The position numbers and the translations under genes are program-made. A stretch of DNA of 21,705 nucleotides from contig DBYV01000026.1 of the NCBI GenBank assembly GCA_002310995.1, positions 276 to 21,980 of the forward strand, read 5' to 3'. Each line of letters begins with the position of its first letter. The stretch's first letter is position 1. Positions 14,119 to 21,609 of the stretch are shown one piece after another. The notes beneath the pieces were generated by a model. The model was not told where the DNA came from. It worked only from the letters and a program-made list of their open reading frames with translations, and did not search any database. Source of the DNA: a bacterium UBP6_UBA1177. Its GTDB lineage: Bacteria; UBP6; UBA1177.

Positions 14119-15735
14119 TCAATCATTTTTATTTTTTAAAAAAGTTAAGGAAAATAGGAAAAAAGCAGCAAAAAAGACTACCAGATCAGCAGTAAACAGA
14201 TTTCCAGTCACAAAACCGGCCGCAATAATAGTTCCAGTCATGATTATTGCAGTCGTAATCCTCGTCACCATCTTCGACACGAATCTACGCTCCGAATTGT
14301 TCAGAATAAGCATAATTCTGTGCTGGATTGTGCCATTTTCGAGCTTTTCAGTGATGTTTGTCACTGTACCGGGCAGAGTGTGAACCGTATCGACAATCTT
14401 TTCAATCGCGCTTGTCGCCTCCTGTGCAATATTTTCGGGGGTGAACTTCTGGAGGATAATCTCTTTCGAAAGTTTTCCAGCAACTGTCATAAGCTCAAAA
14501 TCGGGATCAAGTTTTCTGCAAAGTCCTTCAATCATTGAGAAACTTCTTATAAGCTGTGTCAGTTCACGCGGTACTTTGAGCTTATATTTGAAAATTACGC
14601 CCGAAATTTTTCCTACAACTTCCGCAGTATTTATCTCAGATAAATTATCGGGTAAATTCTCGAAAATATTGCGCAAATCACGCACAAAAAGCTCTTTGTC
14701 CGCAATTTCACCGTTCTCGCTGAGTTCAAGACATATTCTCGCTGTCTTCTCCCAATCCTTAGCGACAAAAGCGATAAAAAGATCGGCCAGTTTATTACGC
14801 ATGAACTTATCGACATATCCGCACATTCCGGTGTCTATAATCGATATTCCATTGTTTTCATTAAAGAAAATATTACCTTCATGCAGATCAGCATGGAAAA
14901 ATCCGTCGTTCAATATCATCTTCATCAGAACTTCGGCGCCGCGCTCCGCAATCACTTTTCTGTCAAAAAGTTCACTGTTTTCGGGTTTTATAACATCGTC
15001 GAGCTTAAGCGCGAAAATGCGCTCCATTACAAGCATTTTGTTCGTACAGTAGTCGCTGTGCATTTTCGGGAATTTGAGCCAGCTCCACTTCGGCGAGCTG
15101 AAATTTTTGATGAATTTTTCATTGTTCGATTTCTCAAGAAGAAGGTCGAGTTCCATGTTCATTGTCTGGAAGAACTCTTCCGCAATCGCCTCAAAATCTA
15201 TGGTTTTTGCATATGAACTCTTGTTGATATAGTGCGCCAGCGTAAAAATAAGCGCCATATCGTCACGAATCGTTTCGGTGATGCCGGGTTTTCTCACTTT
15301 GACGACAACTTTTTCGCCCGTTTCCTTCAAAGTCGCGCCGTACACCTGAGAAATTGAAGCCGAAGCAATCGGTTTTTCATCAAATTCCGAAAAAATATCA
15401 CCTATTTCGGCGCAGAGTTCCCCTTCGATTATCGGTTTCATCTGAGAAAAATCAATGGGTTTCACATCGTCGGTGAGTTTTTTGAACTCTTCTGCCATCG
15501 AAGCAGGAATAATATCGCGTCTGAGCGACATCATCTGTCCGAGTTTTATGAAAGTCGTGCCAAGTTCCTCAAAAGCTTCCCTGATGTTTTTTTCAAGTCT
15601 CGCATCGCCGGTATCTTCCGCGGGTTTTGCGATTCCGAACTTCTTGAAGAGAGCCTGAGGAAGGTATTTTCCGAGTCCGTGTTTTCCGAGAACGGAGATA
15701 ATTTCCTTAATTCTTTTCAGTTTGTTGAGATCCAT
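14119..15735 (-). CDS. UbiB/ABC1 (ADCK) family kinase-like protein
   Basis: An atypical protein-kinase-like protein of 538 aa, the usual length of the UbiB family, members of which support ubiquinone or other isoprenoid-lipid metabolism. Family marks are present: the inhibitory KxGQ motif (IKLGQMMSLRRDIIP, Lys64-Gln67), an Ala-rich nucleotide loop (ASASISQVYGA), the invariant Lys in VVVKVRKPG, the catalytic-loop analogue HADLHEGNIF and the metal-binding DTG in IIDTGMCG. Two hydrophobic helices at the C-terminus (about 490-532) suggest membrane anchoring, as in UbiB. The ATG is 8 nt after the NrdG-type gene, with a weak AAGG site. There are no quinone-biosynthesis genes nearby, so the lipid substrate is unknown and I leave the symbol empty. 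Confidence 0.88.
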   Translation of the reverse strand: MDLNKLKRIKEIISVLGKHGLGKYLPQALFKKFGIAKPAEDTGDARLEKNIREAFEELGTTFIKLGQMMSLRRDIIPASMAEEFKKLTDDVKPIDFSQMKPIIEGELCAEIGDIFSEFDEKPIASASISQVYGATLKETGEKVVVKVRKPGITETIRDDMALIFTLAHYINKSSYAKTIDFEAIAEEFFQTMNMELDLLLEKSNNEKFIKNFSSPKWSWLKFPKMHSDYCTNKMLVMERIFALKLDDVIKPENSELFDRKVIAERGAEVLMKMILNDGFFHADLHEGNIFFNENNGISIIDTGMCGYVDKFMRNKLADLFIAFVAKDWEKTARICLELSENGEIADKELFVRDLRNIFENLPDNLSEINTAEVVGKISGVIFKYKLKVPRELTQLIRSFSMIEGLCRKLDPDFELMTVAGKLSKEIILQKFTPENIAQEATSAIEKIVDTVHTLPGTVTNITEKLENGTIQHRIMLILNNSERRFVSKMVTRITTAIIMTGTIIAAGFVTGNLFTADLVVFFAAFFLFSLTFLKNKND

Positions 15736-15743
15736 TTTTTACC

Positions 15744-16466
15744 TTATTGTAGATAAGTTCTCACAAAAATTTTGTCGCGTTTCGTGATACGCCGCATTTC
15801 CATCGCCATTCTTTCAAGCTGCTCCATTGAATAGCTTTCAGACGCCTTCGCCTCAGCTGAATAAGCGTTGTCGCAGATGAAACGCTGAAGATAATAAACA
15901 GCATTCTCAGGAATAAAATCAGCCATTTTGCAAAGCCGCTCGTAACTTTCAACAAGTTTCGGATACATCGTCGTGCGGTATTCGACTTTCGCGTTCGTCT
16001 GCTTTTCCAGAAGCTCTTTCGTGGCTAAAAGTTTCTGTTCGACCTCTTTTTTCGGCAATTTGCAGCCAAGTTCGCCGTAAAGGTCGGGAGTCGTTTTTAT
16101 GTCAATCGCGATATACGAAAGATATGGAAGGATTTTTTCAATAAATTCAGGCTTTAGTCCGTTTGAATCGATCTTCACGTCAATACCGAAACGCTCTTTT
16201 ATCTCTTTCACAAGGTCGATAAGCTCCTCGTAAAGCGAAGTCTCTCCGCCCGAAAACGAAACGCCGTCAATGAATTTCAGCCTTTTCTGAATATCGGAAA
16301 TTATATAGTCCCTTGAAAGCCATTTTTCCTGCGGCGGAACCTCGAAAAGTGACGAGTTGTGGCAGTACGGACAGCGCAGATTGCAGCCCGAAAAGAAAAA
16401 AAGAGTCGCAATTTTTTCCGGGAAATCGACTAACGAAGTCTGGACATGACCGGTGATCGGAAGCAT
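15744..16466 (-). CDS. Radical-SAM activating protein, anaerobic ribonucleotide reductase activase type (NrdG2)
   Basis: A radical S-adenosylmethionine enzyme of 240 aa. The [4Fe-4S] cluster motif is GCNLRCPYCH, with Cys28, Cys32 and Cys35 in CxxxCxxC spacing. The N-terminus ITGHVQTSLVDFPEKIATLFF is characteristic of the NrdG2 subfamily, and the SAM-binding SGGE (VSFSGGETSL) follows. Members install the glycyl radical on class III ribonucleotide reductase in anaerobes. The partner nrdD is not in the window, so another glycyl-radical enzyme or a different role cannot be excluded. GGAG precedes the ATG. The gene sits 39 nt after the SDR gene and 8 nt before the UbiB-like gene, probably in one operon. 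The oxygen-sensitive cluster supports an anaerobic or facultative host. Confidence 0.88.
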   Translation of the reverse strand: MLPITGHVQTSLVDFPEKIATLFFFSGCNLRCPYCHNSSLFEVPPQEKWLSRDYIISDIQKRLKFIDGVSFSGGETSLYEELIDLVKEIKERFGIDVKIDSNGLKPEFIEKILPYLSYIAIDIKTTPDLYGELGCKLPKKEVEQKLLATKELLEKQTNAKVEYRTTMYPKLVESYERLCKMADFIPENAVYYLQRFICDNAYSAEAKASESYSMEQLERMAMEMRRITKRDKIFVRTYLQ

Positions 16467-16505
16467 TTTCTACTCCAAATTACTTATCGCAAATATCTAA
16501 TAGCA

Positions 16506-17279
16506 CTAAGCTTTTCTGTTTAGCAGATGATAGTCTCTCTGAGCTGTCGGATAGATTATCATGTCTGAAACATTAACGTGCGGAGGTCTTGTTACGACAT
16601 AAACGACCGCATCGGCTATATCTTCGGCGTGGAGCGGCTCATAACCTTCGTAAACTTTGTCGGAGCGGATCTTATCGCCTTCGAATCTGACCATGCTGAA
16701 CTCTGTTTCGACTGCACCGGGATCAATTGTCGTGACACGCAGCGAAGTTTTGAGGAGATCTTTTCTGAGGCCGTTCGTTATCGCGTTGACTGCGTGTTTT
16801 GTAGCGCAGTAGACCGTGCCGCCGGGGTATGTTCCGCGTCCTGCGGTCGAACCGATGTTCACGATGTGGCCTTTGTCGCGCTTGACCATTCCGGGAAGAA
16901 CAGCTTTCGTGACGTAAAGCAGACCTTTGACGTTAGTATCGATCATCTGTTCCCAGTCGGAGATTTTGTTGTCATAAAGCGGCGTCATATCTTTCGCAAG
17001 GCCGGCGTTATTGACTAAAATCTCAATATTTTTGAATGCTTTAGGAAGTTTAGCGAAAAATTTTTCGACATCTTTCTGATTTCTGACATCGAGAACTCCG
17101 CCGAAGCATTTGATTCCGTATTTTTCAGTCAGATACTCCGCAAAATCTTTGATTTTATCCTCTCTTCTCGCCGAAATTACAAGGTTGCAGCCTGCTTCCG
17201 CCAGAGCTTCGGCAGTCGCCGCGCCGATTCCCGAACTTGCACCGGTTACGCACGCGATTTTTCCAGAAATATCGAACAT
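16506..17279 (-). CDS. Short-chain dehydrogenase/reductase, YdfG-like
   Basis: A classical SDR oxidoreductase of 257 aa. It has the cofactor loop TGASSGIG (12-19), NNAG (89-92), catalytic Asn115, Ser143, Tyr156 and Lys160 (GSTAG...VYCATK). The basic SARRED after the second strand suggests NADP(H). Long blocks match E. coli YdfG, a 3-hydroxy acid dehydrogenase/malonic semialdehyde reductase: NIEILVNNAGLA, WEQMIDTNVKGL, AVLPGM and HIVNIGSTAG. Substrate assignment within this subfamily is uncertain. The ATG has GAGGTGG upstream. It is the first gene of an SDR - NrdG-type - UbiB-like operon, with a predicted promoter about 40 nt upstream. Confidence 0.9.
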   Translation of the reverse strand: MFDISGKIACVTGASSGIGAATAEALAEAGCNLVISARREDKIKDFAEYLTEKYGIKCFGGVLDVRNQKDVEKFFAKLPKAFKNIEILVNNAGLAKDMTPLYDNKISDWEQMIDTNVKGLLYVTKAVLPGMVKRDKGHIVNIGSTAGRGTYPGGTVYCATKHAVNAITNGLRKDLLKTSLRVTTIDPGAVETEFSMVRFEGDKIRSDKVYEGYEPLHAEDIADAVVYVVTRPPHVNVSDMIIYPTAQRDYHLLNRKA

Positions 17280-17320
17280 TTTCCACCTCGAAAAAGTTTA
17301 TAAACAACAAAAACGCGGCA

Positions 17321-17326
17321 ATTATA
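17321..17326 (-). promoter_or_regulatory. Predicted -10 box of the SDR operon
   Basis: The minus strand has a consensus TATAAT, followed by TGCCGCG and five T, as at other promoters here. The start would be near 17313, with a leader of about 34 nt. A -35 is weak (GTCGAA at 17 nt), so activator help or a palindrome-binding factor at 17330-17346 is possible. Confidence 0.5.
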
Positions 17327-17329
17327 CTC

Positions 17330-17369
17330 AAAATTTCAGAAATTTCGACAGAAAAAATGAAGAAATTTC
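17330..17369. repeat. Repeated GAAATTTC palindromes upstream of the SDR promoter
   Basis: Three related 8-bp sites: AAAATTTC (17330-17337), GAAATTTC (17339-17346) and GAAATTTC (17362-17369). The first two form AAATTTC-A-GAAATTT, a perfect 7-bp inverted repeat across the expected -35 region. The last two sit 23 bp apart, about two helical turns. The composition is AT-rich, so chance is possible. Confidence 0.35.
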
Positions 17370-17403
17370 AGGATTTTATTTCGCATACACAAAATTGCAC
17401 GCC

Positions 17404-18168
17404 TTAATTTTCAGTCACATCTTTTTTGTATTCTTTGAGGGCTTCGGTAACAACAGAATCCAAATCTGCATATTTCTTGAGGAAGGCGGGGTTAAAATCG
17501 GCATTCATTCCCAGAAGGTCATAAATTACCAGCACTTGTCCGTCAGTGTCTTTGCCAGCTCCTATTCCTATGGTCGGAATTTTTACAGTTTTAGTGATTT
17601 CTGCCGCCAGAGTTTCGGGAATTCCTTCAAGAACAATCATATCGGCACCGGCCTTTTCAACTGCAAGAGCGGAATCCATAATAAACCGGCATTCTTCCTC
17701 ACTTTTGCCGCGTTTTGCGAAACCTCCGAATTTGTGAACATACTGCGGAGTCAGACCGACATGGGCAACAACAGGAATACCGAAAGAGACAAGTTTCGAA
17801 ATTAAAGGACAAACTTCGCTGCCACCTTCGACTTTAACAGCCTCGGCTCCTGCTTTTATGAGCGCAACAGCGTTTTTAACTCCGGTTTCAACAGAATCCT
17901 GATAACTTCCGAACGGCATATCGGCGATTAAAAAAGGATTCGCAGCCCCTTTTTTTACAGCTTTGACATGATATGCAACATCTTCCGCAGAAACTTTCAG
18001 CGTATTCTCTTCGCCGCCGATAACCATTCCGAGACTGTCACCGACAAGAATCGAATCAATCCCTGCCTTTTCGACAAGACGCGCAAAAGAAGCGTCATAG
18101 CATGTGACCATCGATATTTTTTCAGTTCCTTTCTTGCTTTTGAGTTTTGGAAGAGTGACTTTCATCAT
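17404..18168 (-). CDS. panB: 3-methyl-2-oxobutanoate hydroxymethyltransferase
   Basis: Ketopantoate hydroxymethyltransferase, 254 aa, the first committed enzyme of pantothenate and coenzyme A synthesis. It transfers a one-carbon unit from methylene-tetrahydrofolate to 2-oxoisovalerate in the cytoplasm. Family marks: the Mg-binding Asp44 (VGDSLGM) and Asp83 (IADMPFGSY), Lys112/Glu114 (VKVEGG), HVGLTPQ and the catalytic Glu181 (VLEGIPE). The length is normal. The ATG at 18168 has GGGAG 6 nt upstream and overlaps the rsmA stop by 4 nt (ATGA), so the two genes are translationally coupled. A second ATG follows at once at 18165. No panC or panD is adjacent. Confidence 0.95.
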   Translation of the reverse strand: MMKVTLPKLKSKKGTEKISMVTCYDASFARLVEKAGIDSILVGDSLGMVIGGEENTLKVSAEDVAYHVKAVKKGAANPFLIADMPFGSYQDSVETGVKNAVALIKAGAEAVKVEGGSEVCPLISKLVSFGIPVVAHVGLTPQYVHKFGGFAKRGKSEEECRFIMDSALAVEKAGADMIVLEGIPETLAAEITKTVKIPTIGIGAGKDTDGQVLVIYDLLGMNADFNPAFLKKYADLDSVVTEALKEYKKDVTEN

Positions 18169-18974
18169 TTTTTTCTCCCGATTTCATCGTTAATTTTCAG
18201 AATTGTCTCCCAATCAAGTTCCTCGGCGCGCTTCGAAGCGATTCCGAATTTATCCAAAACAACTGTATTTATTGAATTTATTTTAAAAACATTCTGCAGA
18301 GTCTTTCGCCTGTTCGAAAACAGAATCCGCACCGTGTCGGCAAAAGCGGAAAGCTCGTTTTTAGCAAAATCATGCCTTTCGAAAGTAACTTTCAGAACCG
18401 CACTTTCGACTTTCGGAGCGGGATAAAAATCCTCCGCGTGAACCGTAAATTCATATTCCGCATGTCCGAGAAGTCTGATTAAAGCGGCAACAGGCCCGAA
18501 ATCGCGTGTTCCCGGCAACGCTGCGAATTTCTGCGCAACTTCTTTCTGCAGAAGAAAAACCGCGCCGTCAAGGTACCGACTTTCAAAACAGGTGTTCATC
18601 ATGATGAGAGAACTTACCTGATAAGGCAGATTGCCAAAAACAAAACCTCTATTGTCTTGATAATATTCAGAAAAATCGATTTTAGAACCGTCTTTACACA
18701 CAATGTCAGCTTTGTCCGAAAAACGGCTTTCGAGAATTTTCAGCATATTTTCGTCAAGATCGACAACTGTGAAAGGATTAAGCCCTTTATTGACCGCTTT
18801 TTCGGTGAGCGAACCTAAACCGCCGCCGATTTCAACATAAAAACCTTTGCCTTGAGGTACAAGATCAATGATTCTCAACAGAACATCGTCATTAAACAAA
18901 AAATTCTGCGAAAACTTCCTGTCGGCATGAAGCCCCGATTTTGCAAGATATTTTTTGATTTCAGCCAAATTCAA
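18165..18974 (-). CDS. rsmA: 16S rRNA (adenine1518-N6/adenine1519-N6)-dimethyltransferase
   Basis: RsmA (KsgA) dimethylates two adjacent adenines near the 3' end of 16S rRNA late in 30S assembly. The 269-aa product begins MNLAEIKKYLAKSGLHADRK, in line with family N-termini. It shows the SAM motif I EIGGGLGSLT (48-57), the acidic VVDLDENM and the catalytic NLPY (115-118). One oddity is FSQNFL in place of the common FGQNFL. I choose the TTG at 18974 because AGGTG lies 5 nt upstream. The longer in-frame ATG at 19016 is inside a terminator hairpin and would add 14 non-homologous residues. The gene overlaps panB by 4 nt. It lies 69 nt after rplQ, downstream of a terminator. Confidence 0.93.
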   Translation of the reverse strand: MNLAEIKKYLAKSGLHADRKFSQNFLFNDDVLLRIIDLVPQGKGFYVEIGGGLGSLTEKAVNKGLNPFTVVDLDENMLKILESRFSDKADIVCKDGSKIDFSEYYQDNRGFVFGNLPYQVSSLIMMNTCFESRYLDGAVFLLQKEVAQKFAALPGTRDFGPVAALIRLLGHAEYEFTVHAEDFYPAPKVESAVLKVTFERHDFAKNELSAFADTVRILFSNRRKTLQNVFKINSINTVVLDKFGIASKRAEELDWETILKINDEIGRKK

Positions 18975-18986
18975 AGCGACACCTGC

Positions 18987-19016
18987 AAATAAAAATGGCT
19001 GCCCGAAAGCAGCCAT
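18987..19016 (-). terminator. Rho-independent terminator after rplQ
   Basis: On the minus strand ATGGCTGC (19016-19009), loop TTTCGG, GCAGCCAT (19002-18995): a perfect 8-bp stem followed by TTTTATTT. It starts 27 nt after the rplQ stop and ends 12 nt before the rsmA start codon, so rsmA-panB may depend on read-through or on a promoter inside rplQ. Confidence 0.8.
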
Positions 19017-19043
19017 AAAAGATCAAAACAAAAGTGGCAAAAA

Positions 19044-19508
19044 CTAAGCGTTTGCTTCTTCAGCCTTAACTTCAGCAGCAGGTGCTTCCTCAGCTTTTGC
19101 TTCAGCCTTCGGAGCAGCTTTCTTAGCTTTTTTCTTTACAGACTCGTCTGCGCCGAGGTATTCGATAAGCGCCGTCGGAGCCGCATCGCCTCTGCGGAAT
19201 CCAAGTTTGATTATTCTTGTGTATCCGCCTTCTCTGTTAGCGAATCTCGGTCCGATTTCCTTCAAGAGCTTCGTGATAACTTCTTCTCTGTCAGATTTTA
19301 CAAGTTTTGAAAGCTGTGTAATGGAAGCCGCTGTATTTTTCTTTGCAAGTGTAACTGCTTTGTCAGCTATCTTCTGGAGCTCTTTTGCTCTCATCAAAGT
19401 CGTCTGAATGCGTTCACTTTTTACAAGCGAATTCAGTAAGTTGCAAAGCATAGCCTCGCGATGCGAGCTATTTCTGTTTAATTTCCTTCCTACTTTTCTA
19501 TGTCTCAT
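19044..19508 (-). CDS. rplQ: 50S ribosomal protein L17
   Basis: A large-subunit ribosomal protein of 154 aa. The core is typical: MRHRKVGRKLNRNSSHREAM, then a helical middle and RIIKLGFRRGDAAPTALIEYL at the end. Beyond about residue 122 lies a low-complexity Lys/Ala/Glu tail of some 30 residues (KKKAKKAAPKAEAK...), which is longer than in E. coli L17 (127 aa). Such tails are common in some phyla and are probably disordered. The ATG overlaps the rpoA stop by 4 nt (ATGA), with GGGAG 6 nt before it. It ends the ribosomal block and is followed by a terminator. Confidence 0.97.
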   Translation of the reverse strand: MRHRKVGRKLNRNSSHREAMLCNLLNSLVKSERIQTTLMRAKELQKIADKAVTLAKKNTAASITQLSKLVKSDREEVITKLLKEIGPRFANREGGYTRIIKLGFRRGDAAPTALIEYLGADESVKKKAKKAAPKAEAKAEEAPAAEVKAEEANA

Positions 19509-20518
19509 TGTTTGCTCCCTGCGTTCTTTTCTATTTGTTCAATAATCCTACTATCCGGGAAATTGTCGATTTCCATTCCGAAATGCAATCCCATCTTCAT
19601 CAAAAGAACTTTTATCTCGTTAAGAGATTTTCTTCCGAAATTCTTTGTTTTAAGCATATCAGCTTCAGTTTTGGTAACAAGTTCGCCGATATACTTGATT
19701 TCCGCACCTTTAAGACAGTTGTTTGATCTGACACTGAGATCAAGATCGTCTATCGTCTTGTAAAGGTTCATATTGACTTCACCGGTAACATCGGAAGAAT
19801 TGAGGTCATCCGACTCGTCGACTGCGAAACTGATAAAGAACTTCGTGTGTTCTCTCAAAATCATAGCCGCATAAGCCAAAGCATCGCGGGGAGTGAGCGA
19901 ACCGTCTGTTTCCAGATCGAAAGTCAGTTTGTCGAAATCGAAACTGTTTTTGACCCTTGCATTGGAAACTTTGTAGTTTGCTCTGACAACCGGAGAAAAG
20001 AAAGAGTCTATCGGAATAAAGCCTTCACTGAAAATATCCTGATTGTGCGCTTCGGAAGGAACATAACCTCTTCCGATTCCTACAAGGAGTTCCATTTCGA
20101 AATCAACGCCTTCATCCATTTCGAAAAGAGGAAGATCTTTGTTGAGAATAGTAAGACCGGCCGTTTCCTGAATATCACCCGCAGTAACCGTTCCTTTGCC
20201 GCTTTTTTTGAGAACAAGACAGTGAAGCTTGTCTTCGTGAGCAATGAAACGGATCTGTTTAATGTTGAGGATAATATCGATTACATCTTCTTTTATTCCG
20301 GGAATTGTTGCGAACTCGTGCTCGACACCTTTTATTTTAACGCCGATAACAGCTGCTCCGCGAAGACTGGAAATAAGGATCCTGCGAAGTGCGTTGCCCA
20401 AAGTTATGCCGTAACCTTTCATAAGCGGTTCGCAGATAAAACGGCAGTAATTCTGTCCCTGCTCTCCGATTTTGACCTCTTTCGGCATAATCAATGTTTT
20501 CCAATTGGCTCGAAACAT
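19505..20518 (-). CDS. rpoA: DNA-directed RNA polymerase subunit alpha
   Basis: RNA polymerase alpha subunit, 337 aa, close to the usual length. The N-terminal dimerisation and assembly domain includes the conserved GYGITLGNALRRILISSLRGAAV; the C-terminal domain (about 265-320) carries the DNA- and activator-contacting helices (VRSNNCLKGAEI, ELVTKTEADMLKTKNFGRKSLNEIK). The start at 20518 is supported by GGAGGG 6 nt upstream and gives MFRANWKTLIMPKEV; an in-frame start 11 codons upstream overlaps the end of rpsD and lacks a site. It lies 13 nt after rpsD and overlaps rplQ by 4 nt, the standard alpha operon order. Confidence 0.98.
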   Translation of the reverse strand: MFRANWKTLIMPKEVKIGEQGQNYCRFICEPLMKGYGITLGNALRRILISSLRGAAVIGVKIKGVEHEFATIPGIKEDVIDIILNIKQIRFIAHEDKLHCLVLKKSGKGTVTAGDIQETAGLTILNKDLPLFEMDEGVDFEMELLVGIGRGYVPSEAHNQDIFSEGFIPIDSFFSPVVRANYKVSNARVKNSFDFDKLTFDLETDGSLTPRDALAYAAMILREHTKFFISFAVDESDDLNSSDVTGEVNMNLYKTIDDLDLSVRSNNCLKGAEIKYIGELVTKTEADMLKTKNFGRKSLNEIKVLLMKMGLHFGMEIDNFPDSRIIEQIEKNAGSKQ

Positions 20519-20531
20519 CAGAATCCCTCCA

Positions 20532-21167
20532 TTACTTAGAGTAAAGCTCAACTATGAGATTTTCCTTAATATCCTGCGGTAAATCTTCTCTTTCGGGAAG
20601 GCGGATAACTTTTCCCTTCATTTCGTCCTTATTCAATTCCAACCATGCCGGAGTCGCGATTCTTGCAGCGATGTTCTCGTCAGCCATGATCTCTTTGAAT
20701 ATTTTTGCGTCCCTGCTTCCTTCTTTAACTGCAACGACATCGCCTTCTTTAACTATGAAGGATGGAATGTCTGTGCCTTTTCCGTTGACAGAAAAATGTC
20801 TATGGTTGATAAGCTGTCTAGCCTGAGCTCTGCTGTTTGCGAAACCAAGGCGGTAAACAACATTGTCAAGTCTGCATTCAAGCATTCTGAGCAGATTTTC
20901 ACCGGTTGCGCCTTTCTTCAGATCAGCTCTTTTGTAGAAAATGCTGAACTGTCTTTCAAGCATACCGTACATTGCTTTCGTTTTCTGCTTTTCACGAAGC
21001 TGAATTTTGTACTCCGTTACTCTTTTCTTTTCACGGCCGTGGAGACCGGGAGAATAAGGTTTTCTGTCGAACGAACATTTGTCGGAATTGCAACGTTCGC
21101 CTTTAAGAAAAAGTTTTACACCTTCTCTTCTACAAATTTTGCATTTTGCTTCTTTGTTCTTAGCCAA
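20532..21167 (-). CDS. rpsD: 30S ribosomal protein S4, zinc-binding form
   Basis: S4 nucleates 30S assembly and in many bacteria represses its own operon. The 211-aa protein is of the C+ type: Cys9, Cys12, Cys26 and Cys31 (CKIC...RCNSDKC) should bind zinc, as in Thermus S4. The S4 RNA-binding domain is clear (RLDNVVYRLGFANSRAQARQLINHRH). The start codon is TTG, with AAAGGAGG 5 nt upstream. The gene is 42 nt after rpsK and 13 nt before rpoA. I did not find a clear S4-binding pseudoknot in these gaps; in E. coli it lies before rpsM, outside this window. Confidence 0.97.
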   Translation of the reverse strand: MAKNKEAKCKICRREGVKLFLKGERCNSDKCSFDRKPYSPGLHGREKKRVTEYKIQLREKQKTKAMYGMLERQFSIFYKRADLKKGATGENLLRMLECRLDNVVYRLGFANSRAQARQLINHRHFSVNGKGTDIPSFIVKEGDVVAVKEGSRDAKIFKEIMADENIAARIATPAWLELNKDEMKGKVIRLPEREDLPQDIKENLIVELYSK

Positions 21168-21209
21168 AGCTTCCTCCTTTTAAGCTAAAAGTTTACACTA
21201 ACCAACGAA

Positions 21210-21590
21210 TTAAACTCTTCTTTTCTTTTTGGGACGACAACCGTTGTGCGGTATCGGAGTGATATCTCTAAGAAGTGTTACGTTGTAACCGATATTTGCG
21301 AATCCTCTGATCGCAGCTTCTCTTCCGCTTCCAGGACCTTTTACGAAAACGCTCAAAGTCCTGAGACCGTAATCCTGAGCCTTTTTGCCGGCATCTTCAG
21401 CAGCCATCTGAGCAGCATACGGAGTGCTCTTCTTGCTGCCGCGGAAGCCTTTGAGACCTGCGCTGGACCATGACAGAACGTTGCCGCTGACATCAGTGAT
21501 CGTAACAATCGTATTGTTGAAACTGCACTGAATGTAAGCGAGTCCCGTCTGTATATTCTTTTTTACTCTTTTCTTCTTTTCAGGTGCCAT
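21210..21590 (-). CDS. rpsK: 30S ribosomal protein S11
   Basis: A platform protein of the small subunit, 126 aa, of normal length. Family blocks are intact: AYIQCSFNNTIVTITD, SAGLKGFRGSKKSTPYAAQ, VKGPGSGREAAIRG and the C-terminal ITPIPHNGCRPKKKRRV. The ATG has AAGGAG 7 nt upstream and lies 19 nt after rpsM. Confidence 0.98.
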   Translation of the reverse strand: MAPEKKKRVKKNIQTGLAYIQCSFNNTIVTITDVSGNVLSWSSAGLKGFRGSKKSTPYAAQMAAEDAGKKAQDYGLRTLSVFVKGPGSGREAAIRGFANIGYNVTLLRDITPIPHNGCRPKKKRRV

Positions 21591-21609
21591 ATTATTTCTC
21601 CTTCAACTA

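Noticed and set aside
17350..17403. A terminator after panB
   Set aside because: The best stem is TGAA/TTCA (4 bp) before TTTTTT, too weak to support.
19847..20539. Open frame of 230 codons antisense to rpoA
   Set aside because: rpoA is certain on the other strand, and the frame has no features of its own.
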